Below are positions 31,174-41,715 of a stretch of DNA of 64,000 bases, in pieces. The DNA is taken from contig CM048744.1 of assembly GCA_026315105.1 (NCBI GenBank), forward strand, positions 349,827,668 through 349,891,667. Direction: 5' to 3'. How positions within the stretch are numbered: the stretch's first letter is position 1; every line of letters begins with the position of its first letter. The DNA is from Locusta migratoria. Its lineage: Eukaryota > Arthropoda > Insecta > Orthoptera > Acrididae. The notes beneath the pieces are model-generated. The model searched no databases and was not told the origin of the DNA. It saw nothing but the letters and a program-made list of their open reading frames with translations. Position numbers and translations under genes: made by a program.

Positions 31174-31968
31174 ACAAGGAAAGTACTTGGGCTCGAACAA
31201 ACACACATACATCAAAATCGTACGAGAAATAATGTAAAGATCCCTTATTGCACCAGTGACTCTCCCCCATCTGCAAAACTCAGCAGTCGTCCGTTAGAGG
31301 CCTCTGCGTGTGCCTTGCCACATTGCACTTTGACCTGTCGGTTCACCAGTAGGGACGGTGCAGTGTGCCTCCGAAGTTGCGTTTTGTGACATTTGTGTGG
31401 TGAACCGTCAGATGGAGCGGCGATTGATAATCAATCCTCTGATGTATTGCGATTGGTTGAGATGAAGTTACGAAGAACCGTTCTTCGTGAAGATGGTATT
31501 ACTGTAGAAGATGAATCATTCGCATGCTTTCTCGTATCTGTTACGGTACAAAAATATGAGCATAAGTTAGATACTGTTGTAACACTAACACATAATGATG
31601 ATAATAGGGATGATAATGACGAAGAACTCATTGCTAGCGGTAGTGCTACGGTAAGTGCGGGAAGAGACGATGGAAGCAGTGGCAGTGAATACCAACAGTC
31701 TTCCGCGAAGAAGGTTAAAGTTACAACTATCATCACGGCTTTTGATGACAATACGCTAGAGAACATGTACGACGATTATTACATAAGTTATAGTTCAGAT
31801 ATCTGCATTACGTATGGCTTCTACAATTACATCTGCAGTGCTATCTAGAGCATGATTGCAAAGTTTTGCATAAAAACGACACCTACCAGCACATTGAGGT
31901 GTACGTAGAGATACTGTAACCAAACGTTCATACAGATATGTTTGTTCGAGCCCAAGTACTTTCCTTGT
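31174..31968. mobile_element. TIR-flanked segment with an ORF (possible DNA transposon)
   Basis: Inverted repeats of about 30 bp: ACAAGGAAAGTACTTGGGCT... at 31174 and its complement ending at 31968. They match almost perfectly. They enclose 795 bp with one 151-codon ORF. No target duplication is clear. It could be a non-autonomous DNA transposon or the ends of an older one. Confidence 0.55.
31393..31848 (+). CDS. Hypothetical protein, acidic, inside TIR-flanked segment
   Basis: 151 codons, start MCGEPSDGAA. It has an N-terminal part of mixed helix character, an acidic patch (HNDDNRDDNDEE), a Ser/Gly-rich linker (SAGRDDGSSGSEYQQSSAKK) and a Tyr-rich C-terminus. The linker followed by KKVKVTT is reminiscent of linkers before helix-turn-helix regions in insect transposon proteins, but no domain is identifiable. 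The high Asp and balanced GC make it look more gene-like than neighbouring frames. Function unknown; may be chance. Confidence 0.3.
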   Translation: MCGEPSDGAAIDNQSSDVLRLVEMKLRRTVLREDGITVEDESFACFLVSVTVQKYEHKLDTVVTLTHNDDNRDDNDEELIASGSATVSAGRDDGSSGSEYQQSSAKKVKVTTIITAFDDNTLENMYDDYYISYSSDICITYGFYNYICSAI

Positions 31969-32206
31969 AAGTCTGAACGCGGCTACGAACTTAGCAGTAA
32001 CTAGGTCACAACGCAGCTAGTATCATACGGACGATGCAGCAAGAAGCGAGAAGAGAGAAGAAACAGACTTGTGTTATAAAGATGAGTATCATAAAATTCA
32101 GTCAATAAAACTTGTATAATTAATCTGAATAGTTGTTACAGATTACATCAATTCCTGCACCAGTCCATTTCCTAACAACTATACCGGAATGAGTAAACAA
32201 CAAAAA

Positions 32207-32404
32207 AATGTTCAAATGTTTGTAGAGTCTATGGGACTCAACTACGGGGCCATCAGTCCCCAAACTTACAAGCTAGTTATGAACTACTTACAACTAAGGA
32301 CGGCACAAATATCCATGCCCGAGGGGGGATTCGAACCCTCGACCGTAGTGGCCGTGCGGACCGTGACTGGAGCGCCTCAATCCCCTCGGCCACCGCGGCC
32401 GGCG
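32207..32404 (-). mobile_element. tRNA-derived SINE, family A, with 14 bp target duplication
   Basis: Minus-strand full-length copy. The target duplication GTAAACAACAAAAA occurs at 32193-32206 and 32405-32418. B-box complement GGATTCGAACCC near 32327. Confidence 0.93.
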
Positions 32405-32418
32405 GTAAACAACAAAAA

Positions 32419-34285
32419 GGCGACGAGGTCACAACACTATCTTCTGTTGGTAACTTTCGTTTTTGAAGGTCCCCACAGATGGTCGAATGGTGTAAGGACT
32501 GGAGACCGTTAGGGGTATTCAACAGCTCCCCTTCGACCTACTCATCGTCCAGGCGGTGTTTCATCTCTGTGGTAGTGAGGAGGAGCGCCATCCTGTTGTA
32601 AGTATTTCATTTCCAAACACCTCTCGGACAGCAGGTCAAATCGAAGATTTCAGCAGATGAAGATGAACCTCGCCAATTACGGCACCTTCAAAGAAGAAAG
32701 GGGCAATCCGACAACGTGGTAACAGATCACACATTAACAGCTGGCATATTAACAGGTTTGTGAGCATTTTAAAGAGTCCAGTATAATCAATTGTAGCACT
32801 TTACAGTCCAGTTTTTATTGCGGCACCTCAGACCAGATAACTACCCCTGCAAACCGTTCATCGTTGCGAAACAAGACTTCAAGTACTCATAGTACTCCAC
32901 ATTTCGATCCCAGTCGTCGTCATTGATAGCGTTCAGCGATCTTGGGTTGTAGAAGTTACACGTTATGGCCTTTAGAACTAATCGTAAATTTGATTGGTTT
33001 ACCCCGCTTTGACATGCACCCTGATTCACAGTTTTTTCCCTATGCGGTGACATAAACGTCGGCTCAAAATTTATCCCCAATACGATAAACTGATGCACAT
33101 GTTGGTGGTTGATTTCCGTGCTCATTAAGCCACTGCGTTTGTAACTCCATCGTGTTTTGGTATTTGCAGTACCAGTTCAATACGGCCTCACGTGACCCAA
33201 ACGATAATCTTACAAGCTTCCTAGGGTTTTATTTGCGGACGGAGAAGTTAGTACTGCTTCCTCCCACAAGTCCCCTAAAACCTCCACATCCTTACGGATG
33301 CTGTAGCGTAGCAGTGTGCGTTTCTACCGCCCTACAGTACGCACGAGGTGCCGTAGTTGCTGTCCAAAACGTTATGGAAAGCATCGAGTTCTGACTAACC
33401 TGTTGCCTTCTATAGTTGTGTCCCCAGCGCAGAAGACAGCACACAGGTCGTTGGTTCTTCTACAGCATACAAGTGAGGCTAAAATAAGTTCTGTAGAATG
33501 GAAGCATAAGAAGCGACTCGCGAGATTTTTAATTGTCAGGGATGTCATTTATTAACTAAATAATAAAATATGAACAGCTTTTGTTAATACGACACAGCCT
33601 AAGCTGCCCATAGCTCATGTTGAGACCTCGACTGTTATCACTATTACAACAATCTTTAGTCATGACCGGTGCGGTCCGGCGCGTATAGTGGTCAGCTCGA
33701 GACTGAAACTGCGGCGCGTTGCGAGAGGGCACCTGACGCTCTATTTCGCGCCAAAACAGGGCCGTCGCGCGCCTTCTGCAAAATCGCTCTTCTCTTGTTA
33801 CAATAAGAGAAGGCAACTTAAACTTTTTAAACTGTCAAAACCTAGCCTGTCCTTGAGAGATATTTATCATAAATTCTCAGCTCTGAATAATTAATATTTA
33901 GTACGTAATAAACAAAACTAATGTAATAAGAAATCTCGTGACGTGAAATTCAGCAGCGAATGCGAGGAGACCCCACATTTCAACATATGCTGCACTGCTG
34001 TCTTTCTTCTGCGTTTAAGACACGTACAATGTTAGCAAAGAAACGGCCAGCGGCCAGAAATATGAAGGGGCCATAGGCCAGGAATATCACAATCTCACTA
34101 CATTGTTGCACTGTCATCTGCGGGAAAACGCGCGACAACATCATTGCGTCGCTCATGTGAACTTCATCGGTTGACAAAACAATGGAGAACGCCACAGACT
34201 TAACCACGCAAGTATTGCGACCTAAGAGTTGATGACTGCAACATTATACATTGACCTGTATACTACCTGAATGTTGAACTTCAAA
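32419..34285. other. No recognisable gene
   Basis: About 1.9 kb without a supported element. The longest frames (94 codons minus at 32841-33125; 80 codons plus at 33152-33394; 86 codons minus at 33556-33816) lack domains. A GC-rich patch at 33660-33790 stands out but I cannot interpret it. Confidence 0.45.
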
Positions 34286-34293
34286 TATCGGAG

Positions 34294-35833
34294 CAGAGGC
34301 GGCGCAAGCCCAAGTGCCACCCCGTGCGAGATGCTAAATTGCCGCCCCCCCTCCAACCCCACGATTTTTTTGTTTTTCAAGACGTTTGTGGAATTTCATT
34401 TAAATATATCTATAGGAAATGTCAGCAATCAATCGCAATTTTTGTTTTTAATTTTCAGATCTACCTAGGTTTCGGCCGCTGAGTGACCAGTCTCAAAAGC
34501 TTTTAATATGTGCTTACATGTAAACCGCCAGGTTGACAGTTACGTTCAGCATGACGGTATAGATGTAAACATAAAGCACTGAGAATAGCCACACTGTACC
34601 CGAAATATATGTAGATCTGGAAAATAAAAACAAAAAATGCGACTGATATGCGACGTTCTCTACAGATTTGTATAAAACAGTCGCTGGGCACCAGGTCAAA
34701 AATAGAGTTAAACGTGATTGAAGAAATATAGCTAATTTTAACAAGCCTTGTGAATTTACGAAAACGTTCAAATGTGTGTGAAAGCTTGTGGGACTTAACT
34801 GCTAAGGTCATCATTCCCTAAGCTCACACACAGACTACTCAACCTAAATTATCCTAAGGACAAAAACACACACTCATGCCAGAGAGAGGACTCGAACCTC
34901 CGCCTGGACCAGCCGCACAGTCCATGACTGCAGCGCCTTAGGCCACTCGGTTAATCCCGCGCAACATGAACTTACAAAATTAACGTAAATAAACCATTTT
35001 CAGTTGTTTTGAACATGTATTCAACGGAAAACCGTATACAGTAAATAAATGTTGGCAAAGTGTGCGAGTAGTATTGTCAAACAAAAGTGCCGGTCAGAGA
35101 TTAATTGTTGTTCATTCAGGTGCAGACAGGTGTTTCATGGCTCAAAAACCAAAACGTTTGAATATCACTCAGAAACGGATTCAAATATTTTGAAAAATAC
35201 GTCGAAACCCAACTTATACCAACTTATCCCTTGTAATTACTCGCTGCGTATTTACCCATTCGGAATACGTCTACGCATTGTAGGTGTTAGACATGTTTGA
35301 CTAGTAATGTCCAACCATTTTTATCCATAATGCGGGAAGAATAAAACACTCGGAAAGTGCTATTGAAGGGCTTAGCAAAATTGCTTGAGGCTTAACACAT
35401 AATCGCAGTATCGAACATCGCATTTGAATTTTCAAATTAGATTTCGTCTTATGTAATATTAGTTGTGAGTAAACGCAAGACGCGTAACAGACGGGCAACG
35501 CTCCATATGAATACTGGCCGCGCGTGTACGCCAGACTGCTTCCCCCTCTCTGTTCCTACGCCGTAAACACGGCGGCGCTGCCACAGTGGCGAGCAAGAAA
35601 TCAGTCCTCCTCCCTCCCCTTGTTCAACAGGGGCGACCGGCAGGTAGTCGAAACGCCTTGCCACAGATCCCGAAGCTGCTCCTTCCGAGGTTTGCTCTCG
35701 AATCCCCTCTTGTGCATGAATGTTGAGTCTGTCCTGAAAAAATAGAAAAAAAGTGGGGCGGCAGATTTGCCGCCCCTCGGAAAGTGCCGCCCCGTGCGGC
35801 CGCACGTTTCGCACGTGCCTTGCGCCGGCCCTG
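34294..35833. mobile_element. hAT-like non-autonomous DNA transposon, copy 1
   Basis: 1540 bp with a perfect 8 bp target duplication TATCGGAG (34286-34293 and 35834-35841). Termini: CAGAGGCGGCGCAAG at left, CTTGCGCCGGCCCTG at right, inverted copies with two mismatches. An 8 bp duplication and CAG...CTG ends are typical of hAT. Subterminal regions are unusually GC-rich (GCCGCCCC repeats). No transposase frame. It carries a family A-related SINE. A second copy is at 60523-63165. Confidence 0.9.
34759..34965 (-). mobile_element. tRNA-derived SINE, family A-related, inside hAT-like copy 1
   Basis: Minus strand, with B-box complement GGACTCGAACCTCCG near 34888 and start GCGCGGGATTAACCGAG (complement, right end). 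An imperfect target duplication is visible: TGAATTTACGAAAA near 34747 and TGAACTTACAAAAT near 34968. A fragment of the same SINE end is at the same place in hAT-like copy 2 (61250-61268). Confidence 0.85.
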
Positions 35834-35923
35834 TATCGGAGCGTGCAAACCATATACAGTAGGTTCATGTTTCGTTTCTTGGCATCTTTAAACATGGTTG
35901 CTGTGAGGTATTAAAAGAAAAAG

Positions 35924-35954
<31 letters not shown>
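35924..35954 (+). repeat. Poly(A) tract
   Basis: 31 consecutive A shortly after the hAT-like element. No recognised retroposed body precedes it. Confidence 0.95.
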
Positions 35955-35955
<1 letters not shown>

Positions 35956-36949
35956 GGTCCATATCAGTCTATTACATCACATATTGACATAAATTTAAAA
36001 GCAACAGTTATGCAAGTCATTCTTTGTCACTTATTAACTGATGGAAATTCGTTTGTCAAATAAAAACTTGGTGGCCAATGCGAATTCGTGTGCAAAACAT
36101 ATGAATGTGAAGAGGCGCAGCACCTTGTAAAAAGTTTAGACACCAGAGTTAAACATCCAGGTTGTACAGAGATCACTAACATTAAGTCATATTCTTACAA
36201 GGCTATTAATCGTCAAAGATTGTCTTCATTTTTCTGGACTCCTCTGTATGTAAGATTTCCTAGTATTATTTCTACTCTTTAAGATATTCACAATGACATA
36301 ATCCATTTTATTTCTGTTTTATCTTCGAAATTCAATTTTGAGATTGTTTACTAAGTTTATCAAAATTATTCGATATTTAATTTCGTCTATTCGTTAAAAT
36401 ATATCGGGCTAGGCAACCAAACTATTATTTTGAGAAGTATAAATGAGTCAATGCTATTTGGATTTGTTAGTATTTAACTGCTAAATAGTTGCTCTGAGAG
36501 GTGTAATTTGTGTTTTAGCGTTTCGTTTTTGTTATAACATTTTCTCCTTGTTAAGATGTCTGATGTGTTGGATGAATTTTTCTTACTCGGGCTAAGAGAA
36601 CTGGTGCTTTATAATTTCGCTGTTGAACTCTGGAATGGTTAGGCCTACTAAAGTCATTCGTAATGAAATATTTTAGTCCTGAAAGTGACATTCAATTTTC
36701 TAAGTTTCTGTGTGAATGAGATTCTACCTGAAACTTTATGGACATCCGGTAAGCTTGCACCAGTGTCCACACTGATTCGCTTCCAGTCCATTGCTCGCAG
36801 CATTTCAGCTAGTTTCAGGCACTCAGGGCCACTGGTAACCGGCAAGACAGGAAAACGACAGCACAAACCTTCTTATATAAACCACAAGGAAATTACAGCG
36901 CTCACAGGCATTGCAAACACTCTTTGATTTTTGAATACACTCAGTGTTC
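35955..36949. other. No recognisable gene
   Basis: About 1 kb, AT-rich. Frames at 36088-36282 (+) and 36654-36866 (-) have no known domain. Confidence 0.45.
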
Positions 36950-37095
36950 GTCAATTACATTCAGGGTCACATTGAGAAAGTCGTTCGGGCTAGTGCCGTC
37001 TTTCTCGACTTACGGATGGTATACGACATAGTTCTGCACTATCGTTTAGGAGATATTATCTTCGGAGTGCCGGGATAAATTTGTGACTTGATGCA
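36950..37095 (+). pseudogene. Fragment of a LINE reverse transcriptase, different clade from the adjacent RTE
   Basis: Encodes HIEKVVRASAVFLDLRMVYD followed by IVLHYRLGDII, matching the F.DL..AYD.V.H..L block of Jockey/R1-type reverse transcriptases, with one catalytic-region Asp preserved. Only this block is visible. The RTE LINE 5' region begins immediately afterwards. Confidence 0.5.
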
Positions 37096-37448
37096 AGACC
37101 AGACAAACGTGTGGTTCCTGAAGAGGGGCAGTAGCCTTTTCAGTAGTTACAGGGGCAACAGTCTGGATGATTGACTAAGCTGGCCTTGTATCATCATCTA
37201 ATGTGGCTTTGCCACACAGCTACTGCGAACGGCTGAAAGCAAGGGGAAACTACAGCCGTTACTATTCCCGAGGACATGCAGCTCTACTGTTTGAACATAT
37301 GATGATGGCATCCTCTCGGGTAAAATATACCGGAGGTAAAATAGTCCCCTATTAGTATCTCCAAGCAGGGACTAAACAGGAGTATGTCGTCATCAGGAAA
37401 GACAACATTGACATTCTAAAGATCTGAGTGTGAAATGTTACAGCGCTT

Positions 37449-37668
37449 TGTAGCACACGGTTCATTAAACATTAAATTTAACACTTATTTTTCCATACAT
37501 TTATTTACTTCTATCTTGCACATCACACATAATGGAAGCGTAATACAGTGACAAGAGAAGAACAGTTTTTGTACTCTTTTTTGTTAACGATCAAAGATAA
37601 TAGCGCAGAATACCAATTAGCTTAATACAGCTCAGAAAATACAAATAGTAATTTGTCGTGTCCCCACA
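37449..37668 (-). repeat. 3' LTR of the mini LTR element
   Basis: 220 bp. In element orientation it begins TGTGGGGACACGACAAATTA and ends GTGTGCTACA. It matches 38342-38561 with a few differences (for example TG/TA at the outer base pair and single-base changes). Confidence 0.93.
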
Positions 37669-37680
37669 TCACCCCCTTCT
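37669..37680 (-). promoter_or_regulatory. Polypurine tract of the mini LTR element
   Basis: On the minus strand AGAAGGGGGTGA immediately precedes the 3' LTR, the expected plus-strand priming site. Confidence 0.75.
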
Positions 37681-37735
37681 CAGTCATATAGTCACTTAAC
37701 ACTGCAGTTCAACTAATCTTGCAGGTAATCGAACT

Positions 37736-38242
37736 TCAGGTCAGATCTTGTTCTTCTGTTTCGTCAAATATAACTAAAATGCTTCGAATACTAGATGGAA
37801 GTTTGTCAAGCCAAAGTGTTTTTAGGGTCTTTTCTGATACATTTGTACCTGCATAGATCCTCATTTTTCTTAATAATTGGGTAGGTTTCATGTCGCCAAG
37901 TTCTAAGCCACTCAAAAGTTTTTTAATTTGGCGCTCTTCACTTTCTCTGAATATGTTCAGTAGACTTTTTTTTGTGAGAGAATATTTGTTGTTCTCGTTA
38001 CTCGTAACTAGATCCCATATATTTTCAACAAATTTTGGCTCCAGCTGAGCGACTAAATAGTTAAATTTAGTCGCCTCCGTAACAATACCAGCGATCGTAA
38101 ATTGCGCTTCGGCTTGGCAAAACCAGATGTCCGGCTTTTCCGTACAAAACGGCGGTAGCTTAAAGCTTACCTTATCAATTTCCACTTTACTGCTACATTC
38201 AGAACGATTCCCTTGATTACCGTTTGCTTCTCCTGTCGACAT
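37736..38242 (-). CDS. Gag-like protein of the mini LTR element
   Basis: 168 codons, start MSTGEANGNQ. It contains KLPPFCTEKPDIWFCQAEAQ, then FNYLVAQLEP, ERQIKKLLSGLELGDMKPTQ and TLKTLWLDKLPSSIRSIL, in the order of the capsid region of Ty3/gypsy Gag proteins in animals (retrotransposon gag domain). The frame ends with a stop at 37736-37738 after EEQDLT, without a zinc knuckle. It starts about 100 bp downstream of the 5' LTR. Intact for this length, so it might still make capsid protein. The lack of the nucleocapsid finger and Pol makes it dependent on a relative. Confidence 0.85.
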   Translation of the reverse strand: MSTGEANGNQGNRSECSSKVEIDKVSFKLPPFCTEKPDIWFCQAEAQFTIAGIVTEATKFNYLVAQLEPKFVENIWDLVTSNENNKYSLTKKSLLNIFRESEERQIKKLLSGLELGDMKPTQLLRKMRIYAGTNVSEKTLKTLWLDKLPSSIRSILVIFDETEEQDLT

Positions 38243-38318
38243 TTTGCATCGAACTCAAGTTACGAAAATCTCGTCGAAAATTACGCCGAAAAATTTCGTC
38301 GCAACTGTCGTCTTGTCG

Positions 38319-38337
38319 ATCACGTCGGTCGTCACCA
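38319..38337 (-). promoter_or_regulatory. Primer binding site of the mini LTR element, probably tRNA-Trp
   Basis: Minus strand reads TGGTGACGACCGACGTGAT four bases inside the 5' LTR. It resembles the complement of the tRNA-Trp 3' end (TGGTGACCCCGACGTGAT as remembered) apart from a small change after TGGTGAC. A Trp primer would fit the CsRn1/Kabuki-like Ty3/gypsy group. Confidence 0.65.
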
Positions 38338-38341
38338 ATTT

Positions 38342-38561
38342 TATAGCACACGGTTCATTAAACATTAAATTTAACACTTATTTTGCCATACATTTATTTA
38401 CTTCTGTCTTGCACATCACACATCATGGAAGCGTAATACAGTGACAAGAGAAGAAGAGTTTTTGTACTCTTTTCTGTTAACGATCAAAGATAATAGCAGA
38501 GAATACTAATTAGCTTAATACAGCTCAGAAAATACAAATAGTAATTTGTCGTGTCCCCACA
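38342..38561 (-). repeat. 5' LTR of the mini LTR element
   Basis: 220 bp direct copy of 37449-37668, bordered outside by the target duplication GCTT. Confidence 0.93.
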
Positions 38562-38565
38562 GCTT

Positions 38566-41094
38566 AAAGTAGTAAGGAAATGGATAGGTTGATGTTAGAT
38601 ATAGTGGGGATTAGTGAAGTTCTGTTGAAAGATGAACAGGATTTCTGGTCAGCTGAGTACAGGGTTATAAATACAAAATGAAGCCGTTTTACTGGAGTAG
38701 ATCTAACAATGAATAAGAAAACACAAATGTGCAGTGCAGTGACCCCATTATTGTAGTCAAGATATATACGAAGCTAATACCGACCACAGTAGTACAATTT
38801 TATATGCGAACTAGCTCAGCCGATGATGAGAACATAGAAATGTATGAGGAGATAAAGAAAATTATTCGGACAGTTAAGGGAAAGGAAAATCTGATTGTGT
38901 AGGGGGACTGGAATTCCATAGTAAGAAAAGGAAGGGAAGAAAAAAAATAGTAGGTGAATATGGACTGGAGAAAAGGAATGAAAGACGAGGCTGTTTGATA
39001 TAATTTTGCACATAACATAATTTAACCATAACAGACACTAGGTTTAAGAATCATAAAAGCCGGCTGCGGTGGCCGAGGTGACTGAGGCGCTCCAGTCACG
39101 GTCAGCACAGCCACTACGGTCGGGGGTTCGAATCCCCCCTCGGGCATGGATATTTGTGCCGTCCTAGTTCGTAAGTATTTCATAAGTAGTTTGTAAGTTT
39201 AGGGACTAATGACCCCGTAGTTAAGTCCCATAAGCTTTACAAACATTTGAACATTTTTAAGAATCATAAAAGCCTGTTTTATACATAAAAGGAACCAGAA
39301 GACACCGGAAGGTACCATACAGAATTTATAATGGTAAGACATAGATTTCTGAACCACGTTTTAAACTGTAAGACATAAGACATATTCAATGGCAGGTATA
39401 GACCATATCTTACCAGTTATGGACTATAAAATTAAACTGAAAAAAATTGTAGAAAGATAGGAAAATAAGGAGATGGGACCATTATGAAATGAAGGAACAT
39501 GAGGTTCTTGAAAGTTTCATAGGGAGCTTTCGGCAACAATTGACAAAAACATGGGAATATAACACAGTAGAAAATGAATGGAGGGCTTTGAAGGACGAAA
39601 TAGTGAAGGTAGCAGAGGTCCAAATATGAAGAAAGACAATAACTGCAAAGGTCCTTTGATATCGCAGGAAATAGTAAATTTAATTGATGAAAGGAAAAGA
39701 TATGAAAATGCAGTATATTAAGCAGGTAAAGCGAAGTACAGACAACTAAGAATGAGATTGACAGGAAGTACAAATTGGCTAAGCTGGCGTGGCAGGGCAA
39801 ACGCAAGTCTTTAGAAGAGTGTATAACTAGGGGAAAAATAGATACTGGCTACACGAAAAGAGACAGACATTGGACACAAGAAAAGCAGCTGTATGAATAT
39901 CACGAACTAAATGAAAAACCAGTTCTGCGCCAAGAAGGGAAAACTGAAAGGTGGAAAGATTATACAGAGGGGCCTTACAAAGGAAATGAACTTCGAGACA
40001 ATGTTGTACGAAGGATAGATAAAGTAGATGAAGATGAAATAGGATATACCATATTGAGAGAGAAATTTCACAGAGCACTGAAAGACCTAAGTCGAAACAA
40101 GACCGTGTAGTAGACGACATTCCCTCAGAGCTACTGAAATTTTGGGGAGAGTCACCTGGAGTGTAAGATATATGGGACAGAGAAATACCCCCAGACTTTA
40201 AGAAAAATGTAATATCCCATTCCAGAGAAGCAGGTGCAGGCAGGTGTGAAAATTACAGAACCATCAGTTAACTAAGTCATGGTTGGAAAACTTTAACTCG
40301 AATTATATACAGAAGAATGGAAAATCAGGTAGAAGCTGACCTCGGGTAAGATCAATTTGGATTTAGGATAAATGTATGAACATAGTAGCAATACCCACCT
40401 TACAACTTATCTTAGAATATAGATTAAGGAAAGGCAAACCTATATTTCCAGATTTTGAAGATTTGGAGAAAGCTTTTGAAAATGTTGAATGGAATACACT
40501 CTTTCAAATTCTGAAATTAACTATGGTAAAAAATAAGGAACAGTAGGTTATTTACAACTTGTACAAAAATTAGACAGCAGTAATAAGTGTCGAAGGCATG
40601 AAATGGAAGCATTAGTTGGGAAGGGTGTAAGATAGGATTGTAGCCTTTCTCCCATGTAATTCAGTTTGTACATTGAGCAAGCTATGGAGAAATGCAGAAT
40701 GGCAATGGGAAGAAATGCGTTATTGTAAAAGAGAAATTAGTTGACATCGAATATTAATTTAAGGGTTAGGAAGTGTTTTCTTAAGCAATTTGTGTGAAGT
40801 GTTGCTTTGTATGAGAGAGAAATATGGAAGATAAATAGTTGAGACAGGAAGAGGGTAGATGATTTTGAAATGTGGTGTTACAGAAGAATGCTGAAGATTA
40901 GGAGGGTAGATTGCATAACTAATGAGGTGCTACTGAACGGAGTTGGGGAGAAACGGAATTTCTGGAACGCCTTGACTGAAAGATGGAACCGTTTGGTAGG
41001 ACACATTCTTAGACATCGAGTAATCGTGAATTTAGCATTGGAGGGAAGTGTGAGGCCTAAGAAGCGCAGAAGGAGCAAGGGACGAATACAGTAA
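38566..41094 (+). pseudogene. RTE-type LINE ORF remnants (endonuclease, RT, C-terminus)
   Basis: Fragments align in order with the minus-strand LINE. An endonuclease piece reads LMLDIVGISEVLLK and then a stop-disrupted GDWNS-like block (about 38900). 39775-40110 carries the AKLAWQGKRKSLEECITRGK linker region. 40400-40560 holds a decayed YLEKAFENVEW-like RT block. 40870-41094 holds MWCYRRMLKIRRVDCITNEV and RWNRLVGHILRH, the conserved C-terminal tail. Stops and shifts are frequent. Confidence 0.8.
39062..39258 (+). mobile_element. tRNA-derived SINE, family A, with 16 bp target duplication
   Basis: Full-length plus-strand copy. The target duplication AAGAATCATAAAAGCC is at 39046-39061 and 39259-39274. 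Inserted in the endonuclease part of the RTE LINE. The perfect long duplication implies youth. Confidence 0.94.
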
Positions 41095-41215
41095 ATAGGT
41101 TCAAATGGATGTGGGTTGCCGTTCTTATGAGGAGATGAAGTGGCTTGCTCGGGATAGAGTATGGTGGAGAGCTGCGTGAAACTAGTCTGCGGACTGAAGA
41201 CTACAACAACAGCAG

Positions 41216-41492
41216 AAATTTATATGTCGTTCGTAATGGAATGAAATTGACAGTAGCTTCAGCAGCACATACATGGATAACCTTGAAAATCGCTGGGGCT
41301 GTTCGGCCACTAGCTGTTGCCCATAGCAAAGCTGCAGCACGATAAATGCCGGGAATGACAATTCATCCTAAATGCAAATAAAGTTGAAATATCGGACATC
41401 ATCCTCTAAAACAGTGACACAAACAGCCAGGGATAATCCAGAAACTCAAAGCTACTTCCCACGCTATAGGCGTCAAAATCTATACAGTCAAT
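41216..41492. other. No recognisable gene
   Basis: Short spacer between the RTE LINE tail and a MITE. Confidence 0.5.
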
Positions 41493-41703
41493 CAGGGTAA
41501 CTTTGTACCAGTCAGGGTATGTTTGCATCACTTAATATTTGGGTTTCAAATGGCTCATGTTCCGCCTATTGGCAATATATTTTTCTAAAGGTAATTTTTA
41601 ATACCTCTATTTTAAATAATTCCCGAGTAGTTGGAACGTCAGCCATATCAAAGCCAAATATTAAGTGGTACAAAGATACCCTGACTGGTAAACAGTTACC
41701 CCG
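41493..41703. mobile_element. MITE with ~60 bp terminal inverted repeats
   Basis: About 211 bp. The left arm begins GGGTAACTTTGTACCAGTCA and contains CACTTAATATTTGG. The right arm is its inverted copy ending TGGTAAACAGTTACCCC. The two arms make up over half of the length. No target duplication could be fixed. Non-coding. Confidence 0.72.
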
Positions 41704-41715
41704 TATGACTGTATC

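Larger units (their letters stand above)
37449..38561 (-). mobile_element. Gag-only mini LTR retrotransposon
   Basis: 1113 bp with 220 bp LTRs at both ends and a 4 bp target duplication GCTT (37445-37448, 38562-38565). Between the LTRs are only about 673 bp, with a primer site, one Gag frame and a purine tract. Pol is entirely absent. All cis signals needed for copying in trans are present. This is a TRIM-like non-autonomous element that still encodes Gag. Inserted into the RTE LINE. Confidence 0.92.
37098..41215 (+). mobile_element. RTE-type LINE copy (+), with two nested insertions
   Basis: Same family as 51487-54770. 5' region 37098-37445 matches the leader and start of the endonuclease ORF in the minus-strand copy. 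The LINE resumes at 38566 and runs to the CAA-type tail near 41200-41215 (GACTACAACAACAGCAG). A gag-only LTR element (37449-38561) and a SINE (39062-39258) are inserted. Heavily mutated. Confidence 0.85.

Noticed and set aside
31393..31848. Host protein-coding gene
   Set aside because: Kept only as a hypothetical ORF: no recognised domain, no splice structure, and it sits between inverted repeats.
35449..35895. 148-codon minus frame, similar to one at 62859-63146
   Set aside because: Both lie in the shared GC-rich end of the hAT-like element, continue past its end or shift between copies, and have no domain. Similarity reflects the shared repeat, not a gene.
36654..36927. Overlapping frames on both strands near 36.7-36.9 kb
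   Set aside because: They look somewhat gene-like in composition, but neither shows a motif I recognise and they abut a decayed LINE fragment, so I could not support a gene.
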